Source: Bathymodiolus brooksi
Taxonomy: Eukaryota > Mollusca > Bivalvia > Mytilida > Modiolidae
Assembly (NCBI GenBank): GCA_963680875.1
Contig: OY804579.1
Span: 51,226,036 to 51,290,035, forward strand
DNA length: 64,000 nt
Direction: 5' to 3'
Part shown: positions 35,825 through 46,493 of the stretch, in pieces
Numbering within the stretch: the first letter of the stretch is position 1
Layout of the letters: each line of letters begins with the position of its first letter
Notes under the pieces: model-generated
Databases searched by the model: none
Seen by the model: only the letters and a program-made list of their open reading frames with translations
Told to the model about the DNA's origin: nothing
Position numbers and translations under genes: made by a program

Positions 35825-36540
35825 AGTATTAAACGCTTCTTTTCAGGAGTTCATGCATGTGTAAACGGTGTCGATGCACACAAAAACTGAATAAATGTCA
35901 GAAGGACGTTATGTAAAGTTTGTTAGTGCATCGGCACCATTTACACATGCATGAACTCCTGAAAAGAACCGTTTAATACTTACAATTCTTCAATGCAATA
36001 CTGAACATAAAAATGTATTCTTGCATATCCCTGGTATAAAAATTACACAAATTAAAATTCCGCGAAATGTTGACGACTTTGGCACATTAACAACATAACG
36101 TTATATGACGACTTCCAGTTTAAAACGTAAAGATCAGGCGTTCTTTGGCGTGGTGTATGCTTCAATTTTGATACAATTTAACTAAAATAGGTTTGCAAGG
36201 TAGGCATTTTAATTATTTTTGTGTATTGTTGTAAATATGACATGTAGAATATCACGTTTTCAAGATGGTGGATCCTCTTAGTTACGACTTGTAGAATGAA
36301 AAGTTCATCGAGTTATGAACGAATCAAAAACAAACATGTGACAGTGCTCTTGTCCAATCAAAATGCACGAAAACGATATACATTAATTCTATAAGAATTA
36401 TATGCATATAGACAATATTAGTGTAGTCTTAAAATATAAAGTTTATGTATATGAGGCTTAAAAACTGGGATAAAGACGAGGTTCAACGACCCTTTCTCCT
36501 GTTTTACACCGAATACACATAAACTTTATATTTTAATACT
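35825..36540. repeat. Two adjacent palindromes in an intron
   Basis: The first (35825-35981) has arms tagtattaaacgcttctttt, then caggagttcatgcatgtgta, and their complement around an approximately 50-base spacer. The second (36430-36539) has arms ttaaaatataaagtttatgt and complement. A ccaatcaaaatgcacg motif lies between them near 36355, as in the palindrome-led elements. Confidence 0.75.
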
Positions 36541-37199
36541 CTGCATTAATATTTGCTTACAATTAGGTTCCCAAATCTCAACAAGTAACATGTGAAAGAG
36601 GTACCAGAAAAAGCTATATTTCGGTCATTGACCGTATATAACAAACATTTATCCAGTCAATGCCATTTGCCTGCTTAAATAGAACAAGTGTAGGATAAAC
36701 CTATTTATATGTGTAGTTGTCATTATTTTGTGATTCTCCTTTCCAATCTAAAAGTACATCCAGAAAATCCTCTGTGAAGTGAATCCACTAATCCACATAT
36801 GACATACATCCAAAGTGAACATGTCTCATATATATTTAACATCAAAATAATATTTTTATTTCAAGTCGTATCCATTCCATCAATAAATTTCAATATTTAA
36901 CCAAGGGCATTGTGAAGTTATTGACCTGTAAAGAAGCTTACATTTCTTGTTTAGTAAACAGGGATTTGCTTCCCAAAATTATTCTGATATTTACATCAAG
37001 TTACATGTGCATATTATGTGAAAGAAAATTATGTGTTTCAAAATATATTATATTTATAAATGAAACTATTTCTGTTTTGGCATATTTTGCTTTGCAATAG
37101 GTAAAGTCATTTTTGTAAGTATCAAGAGATATTAAAAACAAAATGATTTTGTGTTTTAAGACAACCCTCTTGTCCATTTTTTTTTTAGTGTTAGGGTTA
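36541..37199. other. Intron, no recognised feature
   Basis: The stretch is AT-rich. I see no exon or repeat. Confidence 0.4.
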
Positions 37200-37345
37200 G
37201 GGTTATTGTGTTTAATGGCACTTTCAACAATATTTCAGTTATTGACTAACTATATTTCAGTTATTGACTAACTTTATAACATAATGTAGTATCGAGTACA
37301 CCTCGCCTGAGTGGGATTTGAACTCAACGTTAGTGGTGATAGGCA
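37200..37345 (-). mobile_element. SINE fragment, minus orientation
   Basis: The tail (gcactttcaacaatatttca) and part of the head (gagtgggatttgaactc) remain, with most of the body deleted. The tail segment atatttcagttattgactaa is duplicated. Confidence 0.7.
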
Positions 37346-37546
37346 TCCATTTTTTTTAGCTTGAATATGACAATCAATATATGAAATTGAGCTTAACCAG
37401 TTTTATTATCTTTTTTTTTGGCATGCTAAGACAAACAGGTGACAAATTATATAGAGTTGCCCATATTTATAACCAATGACCCTATGAACATAGATGGAAG
37501 GAATACGACTAGAAACTAACCATATAAACATCATTAAATTTCTCAC

Positions 37547-37741
37547 CTGTTTTCATTTGTTCTCATCTGTGCAAAACCACTGTGAGGATCTCTCATGTCA
37601 TCTTCACACGATTTAAGGAAATCTGCTACAGCATTGTGACCAAATTCTAAAGCCACGTGACGAGGAGTACGACCCATATCATCTTTTACATCTAATCGTG
37701 CCCTATTGGCAATCAGCCATTTTACACATTCTAAATGTCCC
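37547..37741 (-). CDS. Ankyrin repeat exon 4
   Basis: This exon has 195 bases, with acceptor ttttttcag and donor ACAG|gtgaga. It contains GHLECVKWLIANRARLDVKD and GRTPRHVALEFGHNAVADFL, the fourth unit and a capping fifth unit, then an acidic and polar tail. It ends in phase 2. Confidence 0.93.
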
Positions 37742-38420
37742 CTGAAAAAAAAACCGAATACAGATTAGTTAATAAAATTGTTAATAATCATTTAATGAAC
37801 AGTCAGGAAGAGTCTTTGTGTATATATTGGCAAAATTTCTCACCTCAAACAGTCCGTGCCAAAAACCACTAGCCCTAAGCCCCAGTCTAGTAAAAATTTG
37901 TTGAGGCTAGTAAAAATTGCATAAAATTTGCTTAATCAAAAAGAAAAAATTCTTCTAAAATGTTGTTTGGGCTAGTTTCTCAAAATGTTTTTGGCACAGA
38001 CGGCTCAAATATATGATATAGAGTAAACAATGAGTTTCCATGACTTAAAACAAATTTACAAGACCTAAATTAAACTGAAATATGACACATATTGTCTACT
38101 ATCACTGTCACATTGTTAGTACCTTTACAGGAATATTGTCTTGATCAATTTTTAACTTTCCTTTATTAAGTTGGTTTTTAGCTATATCTTCATAGGGAAT
38201 ATTTCTACAATCTTCAAAATCTAATTCTAGTTTTTGAACTTTTAGCACAGATATCACTGACAACAGAAATTTTAGTATTATCTGGTGAGGAATATAAGAG
38301 GCTAGCACACAAAGAATAATATTTCTTTACCTCTTGAATTTGCAATATATACTCACATGTATATCCCAAAAAATGTTTTATATTCATTATGTCAATGTAA
38401 AGAGAAAGAACAAACCTTAG

Positions 38421-38970
38421 CACATAATGTTGTATCGAGAACAGATCACCAGAGCAGGATTTGAACTCACAACGTTAGTGGTGATACTAGGTAGTAATAA
38501 ATCCAACTACCATATGATCACAAACATGGCGGCCCTTCATTTCTCTAGTAGCTTGACAACTGGCTTCAATAATGTTGTATCGAGAACAGATCACCAGAGC
38601 GGGATTTGAACTCACAACGTTAGAGGTAATACTAGGTAGTAATAAATCCAACTACCATATGATCACAAACATGGTGGCCGTTCATTTCTCTAGTAGCTTG
38701 ACAACTGGCTTCAATAATGTTGTATCGAGAACAGATCACCAGAGCGGGATTTGAACTCACAACGTTAGAGGTAATACTAGGTAGTAATAAATCCAACTAC
38801 CATATGATCACAAACATGGCGGCCGTTCATTTCTCTAGTAGCTTGACAACTGGCTTCAATAATGTTGTATCAAGAACATCTTACCTGAGAAGGGTTCAAA
38901 CTCACAACATAAGTGGTGATAGGCACTGATTGCATAAGTAGTTATTAATCCAACTACCATATGATCACGA
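38421..38970 (-). repeat. 145-bp tandem array made from a SINE head
   Basis: Three units of 145 bases plus a partial fourth start at about 38421, 38566, 38711 and 38856. Each holds the complement of the SINE tRNA-like head (gagcgggatttgaactcaca and ccaactaccatatgatcac) plus a non-SINE stretch (ttctctagtagcttgacaac). The units are almost identical, so the duplication is recent. Confidence 0.88.
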
Positions 38971-39008
38971 CAACGACTGCCCCTCAAATTATATTATAAA
39001 TTACTCAC

Positions 39009-39085
39009 TCCATAGCAGCTAGGAATAAAGGAGTCTTTTTGTCTGTAGATCTACACGTAATGGCTGCACCTAAAGCTGCTAACAC
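39009..39085 (-). CDS. Ankyrin repeat exon 3
   Basis: This exon has 77 bases, with acceptor attttaag and donor GGA|gtgagt. The peptide VLAALGAAITCRSTDKKTPL followed by FLAAM completes the third unit and opens the fourth. It ends in phase 2. Confidence 0.88.
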
Positions 39086-39545
39086 CTTAAAATTAAATAC
39101 AATTTCATTAATGGTTTACTTCTTAACATATGATGAACAAAAATAGTTATACAGATGTGTACTTCTTGAATGACTGCTAAAACTAACAGCAGCAATTTCA
39201 CATTCACATTTGGATATGAGCTATGCTCGTCATTAAAAGAACTATATTCTAACAGAGAAGGAGAAAAGTCTCCTTCTTAAGTGTAAAACATGACTTACTC
39301 TCTTGTTCATTTATATTGATATTATTTCTTGTGAACCAGTAAGTAAGTATGATTGACAGAGAATATAATCTAAGATACCAATATCATGAAAGTCTTAAAC
39401 TTATATGATTTCTTTAAAAATCATTTGTATGTTGCTTAATTTGCTATAAATTAAATGAATAATATTTGCCATAAAAAAAAAACATAACTAATACCATAAA
39501 AACTGACAGGTATCATCATACACAAAAAACCTTTATAATCTATTC

Positions 39546-39742
39546 TACCTGTTGGAGTTGTGGTCATGCTTGTATGGTAGTTGGATTTACAACTACCTAT
39601 GCAATCAGTGCCTATCACCACTAACATTGTGAGCTTGATTCCCATTCAGGAGAGGTGTTCTTGATATAACATTATGTGAGAAAGTTTGTCAGTGATTTGC
39701 GGCAGGTCAGTGGTTTTCTCCAGGTACTCCAGTTTCCTCCAC
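39546..39742 (+). mobile_element. SINE, 3'-truncated
   Basis: The head (ttggatttacaactacctat, gagcttgattcccattcag) and the ttctccaggtactccagttt block are present, but the tail is missing after cctccaccccc. Confidence 0.82.
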
Positions 39743-39869
39743 CCCCTCTACCTGTTTGGTGTATTTTTGTGTGAATCTTAGTTTTGTGTTTTCAGTTAAT
39801 TGTTTGGATGGTGTAGTATTCTTAATATATCATCATTAAGACAAATTATTAGCCATTCTACTATTTTTG

Positions 39870-40245
39870 AGGTGTGTGTGTGCATTCTTCAGCAAAGTTT
39901 TAAGGGCTAGTAGGTACATAACTGTGTTTGTTGTGGATATCAGTTCAGTCAGTTAGACAGAATGGTAGTATCTGTCATGATTATAGGCCTTTCCCCCTTT
40001 TTTTTGGTGCGTTCATTCTTCAGCAGTGCTATGAGCTAGCAGGTACATAGCTGTATTTATTGCGATATCAGCTCAGTGGGTTAGACAGAATGGTAGTATC
40101 TGTCATGATTACAGGCCCTTTCCCCCTTTTTTTGGTGCGTTCATTCTTCAGCAGTGCTATGAGAGCTAGCAGGTACATAGCTGTGTTTATTGTGTATATC
40201 AGCTCAGTGGGTTAGACGGAATGGCATTAACTGTCATGATTACAT
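39870..40245 (+). repeat. About 128-bp tandem repeat, three copies, tRNA-like motif
   Basis: The units contain attcttcagcagtgctatga, gctagcaggtacatagctgt, atcagctcagtgggttagac and ggtagtatctgtcatgatta. The gctcagtgggttaga block resembles a tRNA D-arm/A-box, but no B-box follows, so no tRNA gene is called. Confidence 0.8.
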
Positions 40246-40274
40246 GATTACCTCCCTTTATGGAGTAAACGTAC

Positions 40275-40443
40275 CATTAGACAATTGACTTGACCAGACA
40301 TGGCAGCTAGATGGATTGATGTATAACCTGTTGGTGTTTCCTCATTCAAACTTGCTCCATTGACTGCTAGCCACTTTACGACTTCTAATTGTCCACTTTT
40401 ACTGGCTATATGTAATGGGGTGAAACCTTTCTCATCTCGAGAT
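40275..40443 (-). CDS. Ankyrin repeat exon 2
   Basis: This exon has 169 bases, with acceptor tttgtag and donor ATG|gtacgt. It holds two ankyrin units: GFTPLHIASKSGQLEVVKWL and GYTSIHLAAMSGQVNCLM. TPLHIA and SIHLAA are the canonical helix-turn motifs. Confidence 0.93.
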
Positions 40444-40960
40444 CTACAAATATAGAAATATTATTTGTGTTTGTTTCATATATATAGATTCTCCCTCTAC
40501 TATCCAATGAATTAACAGTATTTCTCTACCCGAGATAGCTAAATTTTCAAATTCTAATGCTTGATTTTTACCAAGAGCTTTAAAATAAAAAGAAATATTG
40601 TAATCCACTGGTAGAAGGGGAATCTGTTTCTCTTATGACTAAAACGTCAAAAATATGTTTAAGTTGTTTATTTCCACCATTAATGACTGTAGAATGGAAA
40701 CTGGTGGGAATTATAAAATTTAACCATCGTGGTGATTAAAACCATTATGAAAATCTAACCAACTATGCAAATATTAGGAGAAATTTTCATAGTTCATACA
40801 TTTTAATCTTATGAAATATTGGTAACCAATCAATAAACATTTATTTATAGAACTGGGACTCTGAGCTTGTGACCCAAAAGGAGGCTTAATGTACTAATAG
40901 ATACTGAAAATATATATGAAACTAATTGTATAATTCTGATTTTTTTTTTAGCGAACTTAC

Positions 40961-41121
40961 GTAATCATTTCTGGAAAATATTGCAGTAGTTCTTGTACCC
41001 GTTTCATGCTTCCTATTTTAGCAGCACTATGTATAGTTGGTCCTCGTAATATTTTTTTTCTGTCTTCATTTTCGCTGTCCTTTTTCTTTCTATTTTCTTC
41101 CTGGACAGCTTCTAAACCAAC
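40961..41121 (-). CDS. Ankyrin repeat exon 1
   Basis: This exon has 161 bases, with acceptor catcaaag (weak tract) and donor ATTAC|gtaagt. A charged stretch (EENRKKKDSENEDRKKILRG) precedes the first ankyrin repeat (PTIHSAAKIGSMKRVQELLQ). It ends in phase 2. Confidence 0.85.
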
Positions 41122-41625
41122 CTTTGATGAAAAATAATGGTACATTTAAAAAAAAGAAACTGGTATACCTAGAAGAGACAAAACTGAAGTATCACTTGGT
41201 AACCATTAATAGAAAAATGAGCATCATAACAAAATATAGTACCAAATTTATAAGAATGGAGACCATTGAGTTCTACACTTTTTTTAAAAATATTTTAAGG
41301 CCATAATTGATTTGCTTTGGGTCAAAAGTTGCACACACATAAAAGAATTATGTAACGACAACTCAACTAAAACTGACATTTTCAGGGGACATAATTCTGA
41401 AATGGGCAATGGCATAGTAAAAATCAAACTTGGTCTTCATCTGGTTATTTCCAGTAATCATGCAAAAATGAAAACATTGACTGTAAAAAAAATCTAGATA
41501 TTACAAGAAAACAATTTGTTTTGGACAGACAGACAGAAAGTGGAAATTATATTCTTCCATAAATGTTTCTTTGACCATAACTAACAAAACTGAAATGTTG
41601 AGCTTTCCTTTTGTCAATAACATAC

Positions 41626-42086
41626 CTTGTAACCATGTATAAATTCTTGTTCTGGTCTAGTAGAGCTGCTTGTTTCAGATGAAGTCTCTACAGGGACATG
41701 TTTGGGAGTCGTACTGGCCTCTGTTGAAGAGTCATCATGTTTATCGTTATGAGACACATGCTCTCTAAAGGTGAAGGTTGTTGGACCATGTCCTCTTGTA
41801 TCGAAAAATTCATCTTTTTCTGTAGCTCGTAAAGGAGATAACACTCTCACGTTGCTTTGCTTCTCAGTTGTGTTAGTACTAGAAGAACTACTAGAGCTGC
41901 TTGACACTGAAGAGTCAGAATCCGACCCATCATCACGTCCGCTACTCCTTTGCACCAATACACTTATTTCAGTATTCTTGTTCTTGTCTTCACCGTCAGA
42001 TGAAAGAGATGATGCAGTCGATGATGATGAAGATGAATTGGAAGGGTGTCGCCTTCGTTTCTCTGTATCACTTTCATCAACTAATT
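41626..42086 (-). CDS. PLAT/ankyrin gene exon, Ser-rich acidic linker
   Basis: This is the longest exon, 461 bases. It opens LVDESDTEKRRRHPSNSSSS, has long Ser/Asp runs (DGSDSDSSVSSSSSSSSS) and ends EQEFIHGYK before gtatgt. It is low-complexity and probably disordered and phosphorylated, linking PLAT to the ankyrin repeats. Both phases agree with the neighbours. The opposite strand is also open here but is a shadow. Confidence 0.9.
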
Positions 42087-42224
42087 CTGTAAAATTAATC
42101 ATAATAAAAATTCTTTGATTTAACATGGGGGGAAAATGTAATTAAATACAAAATGTATATTATCAATGTTACACATAAGTCTTAAAAAGAAAACTGTCTG
42201 ACATACCTTGTATTTGTAAGGGTG

Positions 42225-42290
42225 AAGAGTGAGTGAGTGATTGTTGTTTAATGCCAACTCAGCAATTTTTCAGCTATATCATTTTCTTTT
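42225..42290 (-). mobile_element. Second SINE family, tail fragment
   Basis: The segment gattgttgtttaatgccaac followed by tcagcaatttttcagctata is shared with 48715-48765. Confidence 0.65.
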
Positions 42291-42521
42291 GGGGTGAAGA
42301 AGGAAGTGCAGTTAAAACATTAGACTTGATCACCAAAGAGTTTTATTTCATTGTTTTGATATTATTTCATGAAATTCAAATTAAAAAATAATATATATCC
42401 TTTCCTTGAACCTTGAAAAAAATGTAGTAAAACAAAACCATTAGAATTAGACTTGACAATATATTAATATTAAGTTCAAAGTCACTCCTTTATCTGTACT
42501 ACATAAATATAGAATAATGGC

Positions 42522-42740
42522 AGTTTTGAAAGTCGAGACAGACACTATCAGACTCTCTGCGGTACTAGTGATAATGTATGACGAGATCTTCAAAAATTAC
42601 TTTATTGTTTTTATCGGTAACATCATAATATGTTAAACGTCACACTGTCCAATAATTTTCAGTGTCATTTTCAGTTTGTTAAAATTGACAATATCACTCT
42701 ATGAGATCAAAGGAAAAATGTCCAAATTGGTGAAAAAATA
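42522..42740. repeat. Dispersed repeat, copy 2
   Basis: This is the diverged counterpart of 10768-11010, with gttttgaaagtcgagacaga, tattgtttttatcggtaa and gatcaaaggaaaaatgt. Confidence 0.7.
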
Positions 42741-42774
42741 AAACTTTTATGACAAAACAGGAAAATAAATAAGT

Positions 42775-42956
42775 ACGAGTTCGAACCCCGTTCATGTGGA
42801 GGTATACTCGATACAACATTATGTGATAGTTTGTCAGTGACTTGTGACAGGTCAGTAGTTTTCTCCGGTTTCCACCACCAATAAAACTGACCGCCACAAT
42901 ATAACTGAAATATTGTTGAAAGTGGCATTAAACACCATAAACCAAACCAAAGCAAC
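42775..42956 (+). mobile_element. SINE, 5'-truncated
   Basis: It starts at the B-box-like gagttcgaaccccgttcatg and runs through the body to ataaaccaaaccaaagc. Confidence 0.85.
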
Positions 42957-42991
42957 CATAAGTATTATGCTACATCCTATATAATACTTAC

Positions 42992-43144
42992 TTTCTATAA
43001 ATGCTCTATCATTTGACATCTGTATATCCCTGTATGTTTTCCTATCACCATCTTGTCCAGACAACCATTTGTTACAAATGAAATCATACACTCGCTTACT
43101 TTTCATGTCATATACTGTTACATTTTCTAAGAACCATGCATAAC
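42992..43144 (-). CDS. PLAT domain exon 3 (WFLENV ... CNKWLS)
   Basis: This exon has 153 bases, with acceptor tttcag and donor GAAA|gtaagt. The peptide contains YAWFLENVTVYDMKSKRVYD, then FICNKWLSGQDGDRKTYRDI. The WFLE-V start, the C-x-x-W-L-S turn and GD-KTYR-hallmarks are the strongest PLAT/LH2 motifs in the window, closest in style to LOXHD1-type PLAT repeats. It ends in phase 1. Confidence 0.93.
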
Positions 43145-43263
43145 CTGAAATATAATATTAGAAATGAAGACCAAGTTTCTAATACAATAGCATTTGTTTA
43201 TTCTGAACTGTTTTGTTGATTTTATACTATTTCAAACAAGATGTTGCATGCTACGTCATGCTA

Positions 43264-43724
43264 AGAATACCCCCACTCGTTCATTTGTGTCAAATTTGTA
43301 TATATCTCAACACTCATTACCAGAAAATGCCGTAAAAACATGAAAAATTCCTAAGTCATACAGTAAACAGGAAGTAGATGTGCAGTAAACCTGGAAAGGG
43401 GAGACACGGTACAAGTCACCATGCCAAAGCCATATATCAAATATAAAATCATTTCTTCTAGTAGAAGCTGAGATATCTGTTATGAAAGTTTTCATTACAG
43501 CAAACATGAAAAATTCTAAGTCGCACGGTAAACAGGAAGTAGATGTGCGGTAAACCTGGAAAGGGGAAACACGGTACAAGTTACCATGCCAAAGCCATAT
43601 ATCAAATATAAAATCATTTCTTCCAGTAGAAGCTGAGATATCTGTTACGAAAGTGTGAACGGACGGACGGACGGACAGACAAGGTGATTGCAATATAGCC
43701 CCCTCTCTATGAGTGGGGGTATAA
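43264..43724. mobile_element. Element with two about 173-bp monomers, ATACCCCC ends
   Basis: The left end aatacccccactcgttc and right end gagtgggggtataat are inverted. Two monomers contain ggtaaacaggaagtagatgt, acctggaaaggggaaacacg, accatgccaaagccatatat and ttctagtagaagctgagat. Near the right end is gaacggacggacggacggac. Same plan as 22790-23580 and 62412-62944, different sequence. Confidence 0.8.
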
Positions 43725-43727
43725 TTT

Positions 43728-43997
43728 GAGGTCGTCATGGTCGTGATCGTACAACAGTTGGATTTACAACTACCTGTGCAATCAGTGCCTATCACCACTA
43801 ACATTGTGAGTTCAAATCCTGCTCAGGTGAGGTGTGCTTGATACAACATTATGTGATAAAGTTTGTCAGTGACTTGTGGCAGGTCAGTAGTTTTCTCAGG
43901 GCACTCCGGTTTCCTCCATCAATAAAACTGACCGCCACGATATAACTGAAATATTGTTGAAAGTGGCATTAAACACCATAAACCAAACCAAACCATC
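43728..43997 (+). mobile_element. SINE, full length
   Basis: It has a complete head (gaggtcgtcatggtcgtgat, gtgagttcaaatcctgctca), body and accataaaccaaaccaaacc tail. Confidence 0.9.
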
Positions 43998-44435
43998 TAA
44001 TTATTATCTGTTATTCCAGTTTCAGACAGGGTATATGATGCAACATTCCCTGCTTAAAAGTAGATGTGTAAAGAAATACACTGATGCTCTATATTTACTG
44101 TATCATACAGTTTATCTCTCTGTGTTAGCGGTAGACATTTTTTTTTATTAACCACTGTGGCTAATGGGTACTAATTTCTTTTAGCCACACTCAATTTCAG
44201 TTAGCCACACTAAATATAAACAAAGAGCATAAAACAGTTGAAAGTTCAAAACTTTATTATTTAATTAACTAACAATAATAATTCATATATTATCATGATA
44301 AACAACAAACTTTGAACATTAGATACATGTGTAAACAGAACATTCAATATTCGTATGATTTTGTTGTATTTTGCTGTGTGGGGCCGTAGGCGTTGCCAAA
44401 AAGGATAAAATAGATCCTTGGCGCTTGGCGGTATC

Positions 44436-45356
44436 GGGTCCGTTTGCCCTACATTTGGGTCAGTTCGCCCTGATTATTAAAAATGATATTGGGTCTTTAT
44501 AAGCCAACAAACAACCCATTGGACCATGTTGCACAACAGAATTAAAACATTACAGCTTCTATACTATGCAACTTTGTTTTGTAACTTGAACATTATGTTA
44601 ATACATTGTAGTTTGTTTAAACTATCTTTGTTATATTTATTACTTTTTTAATACTTTAATAAAGTATAATGGACTACAGACTCTTGATTCACTCATCTTT
44701 ACCTGATTTACTAATTCCAAGGACACATATATTTTCTACAGACTCTGGATTCACTCATCTTTACCTGCTTCATTCATTCCAAGGACTAAAACGTTTAACT
44801 TTGTTCATTATAGAAACATACACTTTAGCATACCAATTATTTTTAATATCCTACATTTTCTAGACTCTGTGGATTCACTAATCGTTACCTGATTCATTTA
44901 TTCCAAGGACTGAAATGTTTAACTTTGCCCATTATCGAAACATACAGTCCGTGGGCATATACATGTATAAGTATTTGTCACTTTCGTTAAAATACAGTAT
45001 ATAGCAAAAATTGTCTTTAAATCATAAGAAAATAAAGGAAATCTAACGGAAAATCATGCTAAAATAAACAAAAATCTTTGTTCTGGTGCCAAAATTATCA
45101 AAACCCGTTTAGAAATGACTTCAAAATAAAAATTTTGAACAATGTGGTTATATGAAATATATAGCGTAAATTCGGGTGACGAATACCTATGTTCATTGAC
45201 TACTTTTTAGCATGCCGCATATTTAAAATTTCTCAATTTAATATCTTTAAGCAATCAAATATCACTTATTTTTCTATTATTTTTAATACCCTACATAATT
45301 ATAAATATCAGGGCGAAAGGACCCAGGGCGAACAGGGAATTGGGGCAAACGGACCC
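44436..45356. mobile_element. Fold-back element with GGGTCCGTTTGCCC ends
   Basis: The left end GGGTCCGTTTGCCCTACATT and the right end (complement GGGTCCGTTTGCCCCAATTC) are inverted, and both contain further ttcgccctg and gggtc sub-units. Inside are three diverged units with gattcactcatctttacctg and attccaaggac. No transposase and no clear target duplication are present. Confidence 0.75.
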
Positions 45357-45774
45357 GGATTCGCGCTTTGCCATGCTTGACCTTATCATTGTGAAATAAT
45401 TTACTGGTTTTAGATTCAAGCGTAGACAGAAGGACAGACAGAATAAAGCGTAATTTAGGAAACCAGTCAGTCTGTGACTAAATTCGAAACTATTTCCGGA
45501 ATGGGACCCGGATAATGTTATTTCAACTGAAAAATTTACCGGAAATAATCAATTTGACCCGCTTTTTAAAATCATTTTGGATATTATACATCGATCAAAT
45601 CATTGTCTATAATGCGTTTTATTCGAAGTTGACTTTCTACATAATAAAAGATCGTTGTCAGATGCACGCTCTAAAAGTTTTTCGTTCGCCAGTGTGGCTA
45701 CTGCTACACAAATTATCCTCGCCACACTACGGTTATATTCGCAAAATGCGACGTGGCGATCGTCTACCGCTAAC

Positions 45775-45925
45775 ACAGTCTCTTATAATGCCACTCCCAT
45801 CAAAGGCCACCCTTCTTATCAGGACAGATTTCAGATGCACTGAGGTCATAAATTACTAATATATTGTACCCCTCAACAGAGGCCACCCCTTTCATAAGGC
45901 CACTTTTGCAAGTGGGGTATTACAG
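45775..45925. repeat. Dispersed repeat, CTCTTATAAG family
   Basis: It contains cagatttcagatgcactgag, gaggccacccctttcataag and gtggggtattacagt, shared with 7438, 30598 and 53428. Confidence 0.7.
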
Positions 45926-46000
45926 TATTGTTTTTGTATCAATAACATCTCTTTATATTGGAAATGTCTTGTGACTTGTTTCCTGGGTTTATTTACTTAC

Positions 46001-46079
46001 TTAGTTCCATTCTGTCATGTCCTATTTTGATTTTCTTTAATTTACCAACATGTGGAAATGCTTTCATAAATAAATCTTC
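46001..46079 (-). CDS. PLAT domain exon 2
   Basis: This exon has 79 bases, with acceptor gtttacag and donor CTAA|gtaagt. The peptide is EDLFMKAFPHVGKLKKIKIG then HDRMEL. The pattern of a hydrophobic core, then LKKIKIGHD is the middle strand region of PLAT domains. It ends in phase 1. Confidence 0.88.
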
Positions 46080-46493
46080 CTGTAAACAAATAAAAAAATT
46101 TAACATCATAAGAGAATTAAGTTGATTAAACTTGCAGTAAATTGTCCATTTGTCAACCAATAGTAGTGGCTAAAGATATAGTTCAAATGTCATTGTCTAA
46201 AACTTTATTAAGAAGAATTTTGTAGGAAATATATATATAGGAGAACTTCAGTTGACAAAATGTGTTCTAACAAATAAATTATCAATTTCACTGGAAGTTT
46301 TTTTTTCTGTACCACCATTGTGTTATCTAATGACAAGGTAACGTAATCAACTATAATTTTTCAGTGAACAGACAATGAACTGTATATTTCTAACTCCGTT
46401 TCAACAGTAAAACTGCATTTGTCACCGTCAAATCACCAACTAACACTGACAACACTTCAAATACAATACTGCTATTCCTTAAATAGAAAATGA

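Noticed and set aside
35476..35890. Overlapping open frames of about 100 codons on both strands
   Set aside because: They are low-complexity Phe/Leu/Lys-rich translations of T- and A-rich intron sequence, without domain or splice support, and one runs into a palindrome.
39870..40245. tRNA genes in the 128-bp repeats (gctcagtgggttaga motif)
   Set aside because: Only an A-box-like block is present; there is no B-box or cloverleaf.
41771..42118. Plus-strand open frames opposite the Ser-rich exon
   Set aside because: They are shadows of the minus-strand Ser/Asp codons, whose splice borders and phase are consistent.
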